A DNA stretch of 64,000 nucleotides from Kocuria tytonis (GTDB taxonomy: Bacteria; Actinomycetota; Actinomycetes; Actinomycetales; Micrococcaceae). The notes beneath the pieces are model-generated. The model was not told the origin of the DNA. It was given only the letters and a program-made list of their open reading frames with translations, and searched no databases. This document shows, in pieces, positions 17,581 through 26,220 of the stretch. Location: the NCBI RefSeq assembly GCF_003226895.2, contig NZ_PNJG02000001.1, positions 1,116,001 through 1,180,000 of the forward strand. The letters run 5' to 3'. A program made the translations under genes and the position numbers. Each line of letters starts with the position of its first letter. The stretch's first letter is position 1.

Positions 17581-18717
17581 ATGACTTCACACCCCGCCGC
17601 CGTAGGTTTCATCGGTTGGCGCGGCATGGTGGGTTCCGTGCTCATGGACCGCCTGCGCGCCGAGAACGACTTCACCGGGTTGGAGCCGGTCTTCTTCTCC
17701 ACGTCCGACGCCGGGGGCGCGGCCCCCGCGGTCGAGGGTCTTGGCGACACCGGGACGCTGCAGGACGCCTACGACCTCGAGGCGCTCGCCAAGCTGCCCG
17801 TCCTGGTGACCACGCAGGGCGGGGACTACACCACGGCCGTCCACGGGAAGCTGCGCGCCGGCGGCTGGGACGGCATCTGGATCGACGCCGCCTCCACCCT
17901 GCGCATGTCCGACGACGCCGTGATCGTGCTGGACCCCGTCAACCGCGACGTCATCGACGCCGCCCTGGACCGCGGCGTGAAGGACTTCGTGGGCGGCAAC
18001 TGCACCGTCTCCTGCATGCTCATGGGCCTGGGCGGGCTGTTCCGCAACGACCTCGTGGAGTGGGCCACGTCCATGACGTACCAGGCGGCCTCCGGCGGCG
18101 GCGCCCGCCACATGCGCGAGGTGCTCCGCCAGTTCGGGGACCTCAACGCCTCCGTGGCACGGGAGCTGGCGGATCCGGCGTCCGCGATCCTGGAGATCGA
18201 CCGCGCGGTGCTCGCGAGGCAGCGCGGCGGGGAGCTCGACACCGCGCAGTTCGGCGTGCCGCTGGCCGGTTCCCTGATCCCCTGGATCGACGCCGACCTG
18301 GGCGACGGCCGGTCCCGGGAGGAGTGGAAGGCCCAGGCGGAGACCAACAAGATCCTGGGCCGTTCCGGTGCGGACACCGTCCCCGTGGACGGGCTGTGCG
18401 TGCGGATCGCGGCCATGCGCTCCCACTCGCAGGCCCTGACCCTCAAGCTGCGGGAGGAGATCCCCGTGGCGGAGATCGAGCGGCTGCTGGACGCGGACAA
18501 CGAGTGGGCCACCGTGGTGCCCAACACCAAGGAGGACTCCGTGCGGGACCTCACGCCGGTCGCGGCCTCCGGCTCCCTGCAGATCCCGGTGGGACGCATC
18601 CGTCCCCTGTCCATGGGCCCGCAGTACGTCTCCGCGTTCACCGTGGGTGACCAGCTGCTGTGGGGTGCCGCGGAACCCGTGCGCCGCATGCTCAAGATCG
18701 CCCTGGGAGCGCTCTGA
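17581..18717 (+). CDS. asd: Aspartate-semialdehyde dehydrogenase, gammaproteobacterial-type
   Basis: A 378-residue NADPH-dependent enzyme that reduces aspartyl phosphate to aspartate semialdehyde, the branch point to lysine, methionine and threonine. It has [18 protein letters not shown] at the N-terminus, the catalytic cysteine in [32 protein letters not shown], and [13 protein letters not shown]. These match the E. coli Asd subfamily rather than the shorter Gram-positive type. Base composition is like its neighbours, so any transfer was not recent. No lysC gene is adjacent. The promoter suggests a leaderless mRNA. Confidence 0.94.
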   Translation: MTSHPAAVGFIGWRGMVGSVLMDRLRAENDFTGLEPVFFSTSDAGGAAPAVEGLGDTGTLQDAYDLEALAKLPVLVTTQGGDYTTAVHGKLRAGGWDGIWIDAASTLRMSDDAVIVLDPVNRDVIDAALDRGVKDFVGGNCTVSCMLMGLGGLFRNDLVEWATSMTYQAASGGGARHMREVLRQFGDLNASVARELADPASAILEIDRAVLARQRGGELDTAQFGVPLAGSLIPWIDADLGDGRSREEWKAQAETNKILGRSGADTVPVDGLCVRIAAMRSHSQALTLKLREEIPVAEIERLLDADNEWATVVPNTKEDSVRDLTPVAASGSLQIPVGRIRPLSMGPQYVSAFTVGDQLLWGAAEPVRRMLKIALGAL

Positions 18718-18856
18718 GCGGTGCCCTGCGCACCGGGCGCCCCGTTCCCGGGATCTGCGCACCCCGCTCGGGACGGTGGTCCGGCGGCACACCACCGTGC
18801 GCCGCCGTCGTGGGACCCTGGCGCGGCGTGAGTCCGCTTTGGGGGCCGTGACGCGG

Positions 18857-19258
18857 CTAGTCCGCGGCAGGTGCCGCACGCATGTGCCGCGGCCCCTGGC
18901 GCCATGCGTGGGGCTTCTCGCGGGCCCGCCGGTAGCGCCGCTGCGCCATCAGGTTGGACCACCACCGCCAGACCCGTAGCGCCGCCCGCTTGATGCGCAG
19001 GTTCAGCCGGTGCGCCCACTCGAACTCGGTGCTCCACACGCCGAGCCCCAGGAAGATGAACACCCATCCCGGCCCCGGGGTGACGAGCATGATCAGACCC
19101 GCCAGCGCGAGGACACCGCCGAGAACGACCACCACGGCCTTGTGGAGGAACCGCAGCACGGGGTGCCGCTCGGACCACGCGCGCAGTCGCAGCACGGCGG
19201 CATGCACGCGGCCGCCGCTCTCACCGCGCTCGATCTCCTCGTGGAACTCGGAACCCAT
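18857..19258 (-). CDS. TIGR02611/PGPGW-family membrane protein
   Basis: A 133-residue protein with two close membrane segments in the middle (VLRFLHKAVVVVLGGVLALAGLIMLVTPGPGWVFIFLGLGVW); the PGPGW turn between them names the family. A basic C-terminus (LMAQRRYRRAREKPHAWRQ) is probably cytoplasmic. Function is unknown. The start at ATG 19258 is the first methionine after the murB stop (14 bases away) but has no strong ribosome-binding site. Confidence 0.8.
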   Translation of the reverse strand: MGSEFHEEIERGESGGRVHAAVLRLRAWSERHPVLRFLHKAVVVVLGGVLALAGLIMLVTPGPGWVFIFLGLGVWSTEFEWAHRLNLRIKRAALRVWRWWSNLMAQRRYRRAREKPHAWRQGPRHMRAAPAAD

Positions 19259-19272
19259 GGCTGCCGGGAGGG

Positions 19273-20430
19273 TCAGAGGCTCAGCCCGAGCAGGACCGGC
19301 TCCGGTTCCAGCCGGACCCCGAATACCTGCTCGACACCGCGCTGGACCGTGCGGGCCACGGCCGCGACGTCCTCGCCCGTGGCGTCGCCCCGGTTGGTCA
19401 TGGCAAGGGTGTGCTTGGCGGACAGGGATGCCCGGCCGTCCGCCACGGCGACCCCCTCCAGGTCCAGCAGCTCGTTGCGAGTGCCCGGCAGCCCGAAGCC
19501 CTTGCCGAACCCGGCGTGGTCGATGAGCCACGCCGCGGAGAACTTCACCGCGCCGTCCACGGTGTGCCCGCGCGCATCCAGGACGGGGTAGCGGGGGGCG
19601 TCCCCGGGGATGCGGTCGGTGAGCTCGAGCTCGGGCACCACGGGATTGGTGAAGAAGGACCCCGTGCTGAACGTGTCGCGGTCCGCCGGGTCCAGCACCA
19701 TGCCCTTGCTCCCCCGCAGCCGCAGCACCGTGTCCCGCACGACGGCCAGCGGTGCGCGCTGCCCCACCTCGACCCCCAGTGCCGCGGCGAGCTGGGCGTA
19801 GCGGATGGGAATGGAGTCCTCGCGGGGCTCCAGGTGGAAGGTCACGGCGAGCACCACGTAGCGGGGCGAACCGTCGGTCATGCTGCGCTTGAGCAGCGAG
19901 TCCCGGTAGGAGAACTCCAGTTCCTCGAACGTGAAGGTGCGCTCTTGCCCCTCCGTGCGGTCCCACACCCGCACCCGCGTGATGGTCTGGGAGACCTCCG
20001 CGCCGTACGCACCCACGTTCTGCACCGGAGTCGCCCCCGTGGTCCCGGGGATCCCGGAGAGCGTCTCCAGGCCGGCGAGGCCGCGCTCCACGGTCTCGCG
20101 CACGAGCTCGTCCCACGGGTGCCCGGCGGCCACGTCCACGACCACGTGCCCGCCGCGGCCACCGCGTGCACCGTCCGGGGCCTCGGCCGGGTCCTCCGAC
20201 CCGCCGGAGACCGTGATTCCCCGGGTGGCCACGTGCACCACGGTCCCCTCGAACGGGCGCTCCGAGGCCAGGATGTTGGAGCCGCCGCCCACGACCAGGA
20301 CGCGTTCGCCCGCGCGGTCCGCCGCGGCCACGGCCGCCACGAGTTCCGCGTCGGTGGTGGCCGCCACGTAGCGCCTGGCGGGACCGCCCACGGCCGTGGT
20401 CGTGAGCTCGGAGAGGCGGGGTGCGTTCAT
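19273..20430 (-). CDS. murB: UDP-N-acetylenolpyruvoylglucosamine reductase
   Basis: A 385-residue MurB, the FAD enzyme that makes UDP-MurNAc for peptidoglycan. Motifs are LVVGGGSNILASE (FAD), GIPGTTGATPVQNVGAYGAEVS, the catalytic serine in FSTGSFFTNPVVP, and AAWLIDHAGFGKGFG. Residues about 85-100 form a Gly-rich acidic insertion. The ATG at 20430 is preferred over a TTG three codons upstream. A TAGGAT element eight bases before it overlaps the preceding gene's stop and could give a leaderless transcript, though AGGA is also placed to serve as a ribosome-binding site. Confidence 0.94.
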   Translation of the reverse strand: MNAPRLSELTTTAVGGPARRYVAATTDAELVAAVAAADRAGERVLVVGGGSNILASERPFEGTVVHVATRGITVSGGSEDPAEAPDGARGGRGGHVVVDVAAGHPWDELVRETVERGLAGLETLSGIPGTTGATPVQNVGAYGAEVSQTITRVRVWDRTEGQERTFTFEELEFSYRDSLLKRSMTDGSPRYVVLAVTFHLEPREDSIPIRYAQLAAALGVEVGQRAPLAVVRDTVLRLRGSKGMVLDPADRDTFSTGSFFTNPVVPELELTDRIPGDAPRYPVLDARGHTVDGAVKFSAAWLIDHAGFGKGFGLPGTRNELLDLEGVAVADGRASLSAKHTLAMTNRGDATGEDVAAVARTVQRGVEQVFGVRLEPEPVLLGLSL

Positions 20431-20441
20431 GGTGACCAATC

Positions 20442-20924
20442 CTAGTGGGGGAACCCCACCACGGCCTGCGCCTTGACCAGCACCTTGAGGGCCTTGGCGG
20501 TGGCGGGATCCGCGTCCGGTTCCGTGAGGTCCGGGGCGGTGACCGTGAGATCCACCCGGACCGTGCGGGCGTCCGGGTCCACGGCACCGATGACGCCGCT
20601 CACTGTGAGCGTCGTGCTCGGTTCCACACGGGCGTCGTACGCGTTCGGGACCACCACGGGCTTCGTGAAGCGGGTCTGGTAGTCCACCACGGCCCCGGGA
20701 TCACCGGCCCACTCGGTCACCAGGGACACCGCGGCGCCCATGGTGAACATGCCGTGGGCGATCACGTCGGGAAGCCCCACGGACCGTGCGAACTCCCGGT
20801 TCCAGTGGATGGGGTTCATGTCGCCGGAGGCCCCCGCGTAGGCCACGAGGTCCGCCCGGGACACCGCCACCCGGCGCTCCCCGATCCGCTGGCCCTTCTC
20901 GAGGCTCTCGAAGTCCACGTTCAC
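20442..20924 (-). CDS. MaoC-like hydratase (HadB-like subunit)
   Basis: A 160-residue hotdog-fold protein with the MaoC catalytic pattern AYAGASGDMNPIHWNREFA, supplying the Asp/His pair, and GLPDVIAHGMFTMGA. It resembles the HadB half of actinobacterial (3R)-hydroxyacyl dehydratases. Its GTG overlaps the stop of the HadA-like gene by four bases (GTGA), so the two halves are probably made together and form a dimer. The acyl chain length handled cannot be told. It lies just upstream of murB. Confidence 0.85.
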   Translation of the reverse strand: MNVDFESLEKGQRIGERRVAVSRADLVAYAGASGDMNPIHWNREFARSVGLPDVIAHGMFTMGAAVSLVTEWAGDPGAVVDYQTRFTKPVVVPNAYDARVEPSTTLTVSGVIGAVDPDARTVRVDLTVTAPDLTEPDADPATAKALKVLVKAQAVVGFPH

Positions 20925-21370
20925 TGCTCCTCCCCCCGCACCAGCAGCGACGACACGGTGGTCGCCACCTTCTCCCCCGCCACCGTGGTGATCTCCACGC
21001 GCGAGGTGACCATGGCCCCCGACCCGAGGGGACGCACCGCGTCCACCGTCACGGCCGCGGTGAGCTCGTCCCCCGCCACGATCGGGCGGTGGTGCGTGAA
21101 GCGCTGGTCCGCGTGGACCACGCGCGAGAAGTCGATGCCCGCCGCGGGATCGTTCACGAGTGCCGCGTCCGCGCGCTGGGACACGACGACCGCGAAGGTG
21201 GGCGGCGCCACGAGGTCCGTGTAGCCCGCGGCACGGGCCGAGGCGACGTCGTGGTGGGCGGGGTCCGCGGCCTTGACGGCGGCGGCGAACTCGCGGATCT
21301 TCTCTCGCCCCACCAGGTACGGGGGGATGGACGGGTAGGTGGTGCCCACCACGTCTTGGGATACGGCCAT
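20921..21370 (-). CDS. HadA-like hotdog protein (UPF0336 family)
   Basis: A 149-residue protein of the N-terminal FAS1 dehydratase/UPF0336 group, beginning with YPSIPPYLVGREKIREFAAAVKAADPAHHD and including LVAPPTFAVVV and VHADQRFTHHRPIVAGDEL. In mycobacteria HadA supports HadB or HadC in dehydrating hydroxyacyl-ACP. GAGGAG precedes the ATG at 21370. It is translationally coupled to the MaoC-like gene. Confidence 0.85.
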   Translation of the reverse strand: MAVSQDVVGTTYPSIPPYLVGREKIREFAAAVKAADPAHHDVASARAAGYTDLVAPPTFAVVVSQRADAALVNDPAAGIDFSRVVHADQRFTHHRPIVAGDELTAAVTVDAVRPLGSGAMVTSRVEITTVAGEKVATTVSSLLVRGEEQ

Positions 21371-21497
21371 GGTCTCCTCGTTTCGACGGACGGCTGTGCG
21401 CCCAGCCTATCGGCCCCTCGCCAGCCCCGGGCCGACGACGCCGCGTGGCCGCCGCAGCGCGCACGCGCGCGTTCCGCACCGAGGCCGAGCACGGAAA

Positions 21498-21527
21498 AGG
21501 CGCCGCTCCCCGAGGGGAACGGCGCCT
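21498..21527 (-). terminator. Terminator after tRNA-Met
   Basis: AGGCGCCG pairs with CGGCGCCT, with an inner CCCC/GGGG pairing, and a four-T run follows on the minus strand. It lies seven bases past the tRNA-Met 3' end. Confidence 0.7.
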
Positions 21528-21533
21528 GAACGG

Positions 21534-21607
21534 TAGCGGTGGACGGGCTCGATCCGTCGACCTCACGATTATGAGTCGTGCGCTCTAACCAGCTGAGCTA
21601 CACCGCC
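21534..21607 (-). tRNA. tRNA-Met (CAT anticodon)
   Basis: A 74-base cloverleaf with acceptor GGCGGTG/CACCGCT (first pair G-U), D arm GTAGCTCAGCTGGTTAGAG, anticodon stem-loop ACGACTCATAATCGT with CAT, and T arm GGATCGAGCCC. The first pair closes, unlike initiator tRNAs, so it is read as elongator Met. A CAT-anticodon Ile2 tRNA cannot be strictly excluded. Confidence 0.9.
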
Positions 21608-21660
21608 ACGTCATGGGTGGATCGGACGGATCACGAGGATCCGTGAGTTCTCACCATGAG

Positions 21661-21732
21661 AGCCCCGACCGGGAATCGATCCCGGGACCTCCATCTTACC
21701 AAGATGGCGCTCTACCACTGAGCTATCGGGGC
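21661..21732 (-). tRNA. tRNA-Thr (GGT anticodon)
   Basis: A 72-base cloverleaf with acceptor GCCCCGA/TCGGGGC, D arm TAGCTCAGTGGTAGAGC, anticodon stem CATCT/AGATG with loop TTGGTAA, and T arm GGGATCGATTCCC. It is 53 bases upstream of tRNA-Met, probably one transcript. Confidence 0.95.
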
Positions 21733-21856
21733 AACGCGGAACACTCTAACAGCATCGTCGCGCGTTGCACAAAACGGCCCGGACCCCTCGAACACCCGGT
21801 CGAAGCACCCCGGAAACGGGTCCCGCTCCCCCCTGCGCAACGAACCCGGAACGGCG

Positions 21857-21890
21857 ACGGCCCCTCGCTCCGCGGGGAGCGAGGGGCCGT
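21857..21890 (-). terminator. Terminator of the DEAD-box helicase gene
   Basis: A perfect 14-bp stem (21857-21870 with 21877-21890) and a 6-base loop, 25 bases past the helicase stop. There is no U-tract. Confidence 0.75.
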
Positions 21891-21914
21891 GGCCGTGAAC
21901 CGGGTCAGCCGGGA

Positions 21915-23966
21915 TCAGCGGCCGGAGTAACCGTCCGAGTAGCCGTTGTTCCTGGGGTAGCCCTTCTTGCGCGGGCGGTCCTGGTAGGAGGACCCACCGC
22001 CGCGCGGCCGCCCACCACCGCGGTCGTCGCGGTACCCGCGGCGGTCGTCGCGGTACCCACCGCGGTCACCGCGGTCGTCGTAGCCCCCGCGGTCTGCCCG
22101 GTAGCCGCCACGGTCGTTGCGGGGTCCGCGGTCCCGGTCGCCGCCGCGGAAGCGGTTGCCCCCGCCGCTGCGCGCACCGCCGGGCCCGCGGTCCTCCTGG
22201 ATCCGGATGGGCGCGCCGTTGATCTGGGTGCTGGACAGCTTGTCCAGGGTGCCCGCGGGCAGGTTCTCGGGCAGACCCACCAGGGTGAACGTGGGGCGGA
22301 TGTCGATCGCCCCGATCTGCGAGCCGTTGAGCCCGCCCTCGTGCGTGAGCGCACCCACCACGGCACCGGGAACCACGCGGTCGCGGTGGCCCACGGCCAG
22401 CTTGTAGGTCCGCATGCCGGCCTCGTCGCCCGGGGAGCGGCGGCTGCGGGGGCCGTCCCCGTCCTTGCGCTCGCGGTCGCGCTTGCGCTGGGGCACGTCC
22501 GGGAGGTCCTCCACGAGGAAGGGGCGGCCGTTCTGCGCGATCACGGCCAGGGCGGCGGCGATCTCCACGGCGTCCACGTCGTGCTCGGCCTCGTAGCGCT
22601 CCACCAGCTCGCGGAACAGCCCGAGGTCCTCGGACTCGATGGTCTCCTCGATCTGCTGCGCGAAGTTGTCCTTGCGGGTCTGGTTGACCTCGTCCGTGGA
22701 GGGCACGCGCATCTGCTCCACGGGCTGGCGGGTGGCCTTCTCGATGGCGCGCAGCAGGTACTTCTCGCGCGGCGTCATGAAGAGGATGGCCTCACCCTTG
22801 CGACCGGCGCGGCCCGTGCGGCCGATGCGGTGCACGTAGGACTCGGTGTCGTGGGGGATGTCGTAGTTGACCACCAGGGAGATCCGCTCCACGTCCAGAC
22901 CGCGGGCGGCCACGTCCGTGGCCACGAGGATGTCGATCTTGCCCTCGCGCAGGGAGTCCACGGTGCGCTCGCGCAGGTTCTGGGGGATGTCGCCGTTGAT
23001 CGCGGCGGCGGTGTAGCCGCGGGCCTTGAGCTTGTCCGCGATCTCCTCGGTGGCGGCCTTGGTGCGCACGAAGACGATCACGCCGTCGTAGTCCTCCACC
23101 TCGAGCACGCGGGTCATGGCGTCCAGCTTGTGGGGGCCCATGACCTGCATGTAGCGCTGGCGGGTGTTGGTGCCCGTGGTGGTCTTGGCCTTGACCGTGA
23201 TCTCCTGCGGGTCCCGCAGGTACTGCTGGGCGATCCGGCGGATGGCCTTGGGCATGGTGGCGGAGAACAGGGCCACCTGCTTCTCGGTGGGGGTCTGGGA
23301 CAGGATCTTCTCCACGTCCTCGGAGAAGCCCATGCGCAGCATCTCGTCCGCCTCGTCCAGCACCACGTAGGCGATGTCGTCCAGCTTGAGGGATCCCTTG
23401 GACAGGTGGTCGATCACGCGCCCGGGGGTGCCCACGACCACCTGCGCACCGCGCTTGAGTCCGGCCAGCTGCGGGCCGTAGGAGGAGCCGCCGTACACGG
23501 GCAGCACGGTGAAGTCCTCCAGGTGGGTGGCGTAGGAGCCGAAGGCCTCCGCCACTTGCAGGGCCAGCTCACGGGTGGGGGCCAGCACGAGCACGCGAGT
23601 GGTGCGCTGGGGACCGTGCAGGTCCGAGAGCTCCGCGAGCTTGGACAGCGCCGGGACCGCGAAGGCCGCGGTCTTGCCGGTGCCGGTCTGGGCCAGGCCC
23701 ACGACGTCGCGGCCGCTGAGCAGCGCGGGGATCGTGGCGGCCTGGATGGGCGAGGGGTACTCGTAGCCCACCTCGTCGAGCGCGGCCAGCACGCGGCCGT
23801 CCACGCCGAGCTCGGCGAACGTGGGAGGAGTGGGTTCGGACGTCTCGTCCGCGGCGGGAGCGGCGGGGCGCTCGGACTCGTTCGCGGTCTCGACCTCGTG
23901 GGTCACGGGAGCCGCGGTGGGATCGCCCTCGGGGGCGGAGTGCTCAGGGGTGGATTCAGTGGGCAC
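21915..23966 (-). CDS. deaD: DEAD-box ATP-dependent RNA helicase with RGG-rich tail
   Basis: A 683-residue helicase of the DeaD/CsdA type. The Q motif region FAELGVDGRVLAALDEVGYEYPSPIQ, Walker A AQTGTGKT, DEAD box VVLDEADEML, SAT in FSATMPKAIRR, and HRIGRTGRAGR are all present. After the helicase core comes a DbpA-like RNA-binding domain (YKLAVGHRDRVVPGAVVGALTHEGGLNG) and a long disordered tail of Arg-Gly-Gly, Asp-Arg-Gly-Gly-Tyr and similar repeats. It unwinds rRNA or mRNA structure, often during cold shock. The start is GTG 23966 after GAGG. The nearest -10 suggests a 5' leader of about 130 bases. Confidence 0.93.
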   Translation of the reverse strand: MPTESTPEHSAPEGDPTAAPVTHEVETANESERPAAPAADETSEPTPPTFAELGVDGRVLAALDEVGYEYPSPIQAATIPALLSGRDVVGLAQTGTGKTAAFAVPALSKLAELSDLHGPQRTTRVLVLAPTRELALQVAEAFGSYATHLEDFTVLPVYGGSSYGPQLAGLKRGAQVVVGTPGRVIDHLSKGSLKLDDIAYVVLDEADEMLRMGFSEDVEKILSQTPTEKQVALFSATMPKAIRRIAQQYLRDPQEITVKAKTTTGTNTRQRYMQVMGPHKLDAMTRVLEVEDYDGVIVFVRTKAATEEIADKLKARGYTAAAINGDIPQNLRERTVDSLREGKIDILVATDVAARGLDVERISLVVNYDIPHDTESYVHRIGRTGRAGRKGEAILFMTPREKYLLRAIEKATRQPVEQMRVPSTDEVNQTRKDNFAQQIEETIESEDLGLFRELVERYEAEHDVDAVEIAAALAVIAQNGRPFLVEDLPDVPQRKRDRERKDGDGPRSRRSPGDEAGMRTYKLAVGHRDRVVPGAVVGALTHEGGLNGSQIGAIDIRPTFTLVGLPENLPAGTLDKLSSTQINGAPIRIQEDRGPGGARSGGGNRFRGGDRDRGPRNDRGGYRADRGGYDDRGDRGGYRDDRRGYRDDRGGGRPRGGGSSYQDRPRKKGYPRNNGYSDGYSGR
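22015..22135 (-). repeat. Degenerate repeats encoding the helicase RG/DR-rich tail
   Basis: Imperfect units around CGGTCGTCGCGGTACCC recur and encode YRDDR-G and DRGGY-type peptides in the C-terminal tail of the DEAD-box helicase. Such tracts often vary in copy number between strains. Confidence 0.6.
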
Positions 23967-24097
23967 GGAAGAACCTCGCTTCGGTGGAATGAGTGACTGG
24001 CACCGGTGCGCGCGGTACTACCGCTGAAGTCCAGGACCGACATGCCGCTGACGGCGAAACGGTGGCGAAGGACGAGAAACCGGGATGATGAGCACCC

Positions 24098-24103
24098 AGT
24101 CTA
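24098..24103 (-). promoter_or_regulatory. Candidate -10 of the DEAD-box helicase gene
   Basis: On the minus strand TAGACT occurs in the gap downstream of the DUF2079 gene. It would start transcription about 125-130 bases before the helicase GTG. The -35 is not convincing. Confidence 0.35.
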
Positions 24104-24121
24104 GCGCACCGTAGCCCACGA

Positions 24122-25906
24122 TCAGGACCGCAACCGCGCCACCACGATGTTCTGCTCGTCACTCACCACGGTGTACTCGCGGCCGTAGACGTCCCGCGCG
24201 TAGTCCGCCACGTCCTGCGGGGGCGCGTCCCCCCACGTGCCGCTGGAGCGGTCCACGACGACGTACTCGGGCGCAGGATCACCCGTGCTGCCGATCCAGT
24301 GCACCCGGGCGCGGCTCACCAGGGCGTTCATGAGGGACAGGTCCGAGGCCACGCTGGCCCCGCGGGGCACCTCCGCCACGGCGGCGGCCTTCGCGGCGTG
24401 CCGCGGATCCTGCTGCCACGCGGACGCGCCGGCCAGCTGGGCCAGGGGCAGCTGGGCGCTCAGCAGCAGTCCCACGAGCAGCGCCGCCCAGGGAGCGGCC
24501 GCGGCCATGGCCCGCAGCACCGTGGCCTCCGTGCCGGGAGACCTCCCCGGGGACCACGCCGTCGCGGGGTCTTCCTCGCGAGCCGCGGCGTCCCGGTCGA
24601 GCCCGCCGGCCGGATCCCGACCGCCGCGGCCCGCGTCCCAGCGCCACCCGGCACGCGCGGCGTCACCGCGCAGCCGCGCGACCGCGTCCACCAGGGCCAC
24701 GAAGAGCACGGGCATCAGAACGGCGCTGTAGTGCCAGCCGGGACCCCAGTACCCGTCGTTGGGCGAGAGCATGCGCCACACCAGGGTGGGCAGCGCCGCG
24801 AGCGCGATCGGCGAGCGCACGGCCACCACCGCCCCGCTCAGCAGCAGCAGCGACCACGTCACGAGCTTCCGTGCCGGGACCACCTGCAGGATCACCGCGC
24901 TCGCCGGGTCCCGGAGCAGACCGGCCACGTCCAGCTTGTCCGCGTACGCGAACTCCCCCGAGGGGTTCAGCGCCGGCAGGATCACGCCCACCGCGAGCGC
25001 GGACACCAGCACACCCCACACCACGAGCACCGCCCCGCACAGCAGCGCCGGGTCCCGCAGCACCTTCCCGGGGTGCCGCCGCCGGGGCCCCCGTCCCGCG
25101 TCCCGAGCGGTCCCCCGGGGCGACGACGCCGCCGCCGCGCTCCCCGGGGCACGCTCACCGGGTGAGCGGGGCGGGGGCGAGAGGAAGCCGGCCCAGCGAC
25201 GTCGCACGGCGGGGAGGCCGCGGTGCAGACCGGGACGCGCCGCGTGGCCGAGCGCCAGGGCGCCGATCGCGGCCACCGTGATCCCGAGGTCCTCCTTGAC
25301 GAGTGCGACCGGTGCGCTCCACAGGGCGGCGGCGACCCAGCGCCGTTCCCGGAGCGCGCAGAGGCCCGCGGCGAGCAGCGGGACCGCCAGTGCGATCTCG
25401 TGGAACTGCACCGCCACCGCGTTCTGCAGTCCGAAGCTCAGGGCGTAGGCCGCTCCGAGGGCCAGCGCGGGGGCCGGATGCAGCACCCGTGCCGCGCACC
25501 GCGTGACCACGGCCGCGGAGATCCCGAACAGCACGTCCTGGGCGAGCATCGGGGTGAGGGCGGAGGGGAACACCCGGTACAGCGGGGCCAGCACGATCAG
25601 CAGGGGGTGGAAGTGGTCCCCCAGCAGGTCGAACCCGTGCCCCTTGAGGTCCACCACGGGTCCGCGGCCGGATGCGTAGGAGGAGAGCAGCTGGGTGAAG
25701 ATCGCGTTGTCCCACGAGGGCACGTCCCAGCGGATCCACTGGCTCCACGAGAGCGCGCAGTACAGCGCGGTGGCGAGCGAACCCACGAGCACCGGGAGCA
25801 ACCGCGCCCCGCGTGCGTGCGCCCAGGCCCGGGAGCGGGAACGGACCGGAGCGGCGGGGGATCCACCCGCGGCGGGGGTGTCGGGGCCCGAGGGGTGGTG
25901 CGTCAC
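24122..25906 (-). CDS. DUF2079 polytopic membrane protein
   Basis: A 594-residue membrane protein with roughly ten or more hydrophobic segments and the DUF2079 N-terminal signature WDVPSWDNAIFTQLLSSYASGRGPVVDLKGHGFDLLGDHFHPLL, which places Asp and His residues in an external loop as in GT-C-type lipid-linked glycosyltransferases. Glycosyl transfer is only inferred. Two Arg/Pro/Gly-rich cytoplasmic loops (about 235-275 and 415-445) interrupt the helices. GGAGG precedes the GTG at 25906. It is divergent from the AlkA-like gene. Confidence 0.82.
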   Translation of the reverse strand: MTHHPSGPDTPAAGGSPAAPVRSRSRAWAHARGARLLPVLVGSLATALYCALSWSQWIRWDVPSWDNAIFTQLLSSYASGRGPVVDLKGHGFDLLGDHFHPLLIVLAPLYRVFPSALTPMLAQDVLFGISAAVVTRCAARVLHPAPALALGAAYALSFGLQNAVAVQFHEIALAVPLLAAGLCALRERRWVAAALWSAPVALVKEDLGITVAAIGALALGHAARPGLHRGLPAVRRRWAGFLSPPPRSPGERAPGSAAAASSPRGTARDAGRGPRRRHPGKVLRDPALLCGAVLVVWGVLVSALAVGVILPALNPSGEFAYADKLDVAGLLRDPASAVILQVVPARKLVTWSLLLLSGAVVAVRSPIALAALPTLVWRMLSPNDGYWGPGWHYSAVLMPVLFVALVDAVARLRGDAARAGWRWDAGRGGRDPAGGLDRDAAAREEDPATAWSPGRSPGTEATVLRAMAAAAPWAALLVGLLLSAQLPLAQLAGASAWQQDPRHAAKAAAVAEVPRGASVASDLSLMNALVSRARVHWIGSTGDPAPEYVVVDRSSGTWGDAPPQDVADYARDVYGREYTVVSDEQNIVVARLRS

Positions 25907-26220
25907 CGGTCCTCCGTCCGCGGTCGAGGGGTGTGCGTCGTGGTGCGCGGTCGTGCTGGGCGGGGCCCTGCCGGTCCGGGGCGCGGGGCCGGACGGTCGT
26001 CACGGCACCGCACGGTGGCCGGGCCGCGGACGGCTGCGGGGGACCCGCCGCCGATCGGGAGCGACGAACCGAACGGCACGCTGGCACCCGGGGCACCCGG
26101 GGTATCCGGGGTATCCGGGGTATCCGGGGTATCCGGGCGGAGGTGAGCCGCCTCACGGCGCCCGGTGGCAGGATACCCCGGCCCGCCCCGCGTGTCGGAG
26201 CCCCGTGACAGCATCACCGC
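25907..26220. other. 314-base divergent intergenic region
   Basis: No convincing gene. It holds the 9-bp tandem repeat described separately and must contain the promoters for the DUF2079 gene (minus) and the AlkA-like gene (plus). No clear -35/-10 pair was found. Confidence 0.5.
26085..26138. repeat. Six tandem copies of a 9-bp unit
   Basis: Two copies of CACCCGGGG are followed by four of TATCCGGGG, the last ending in C. The array ends 82 bases before the AlkA-like ATG. The unit length keeps a Gly-Tyr-Pro frame open on the plus strand, but that frame has no start or plausible gene. Confidence 0.9.

Noticed and set aside
21534-21607. tRNA-Ile2 (CAT anticodon with lysidine)
   Set aside because: The sequence reads as a standard elongator tRNA-Met; identity elements that would settle it cannot be checked without comparison, so Met is kept.
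26085-26138. 9-bp repeat as part of a coding Gly-Tyr-Pro protein
   Set aside because: The open frame through it is Arg/Pro-rich shadow sequence on both sides, with no start signal or family match.
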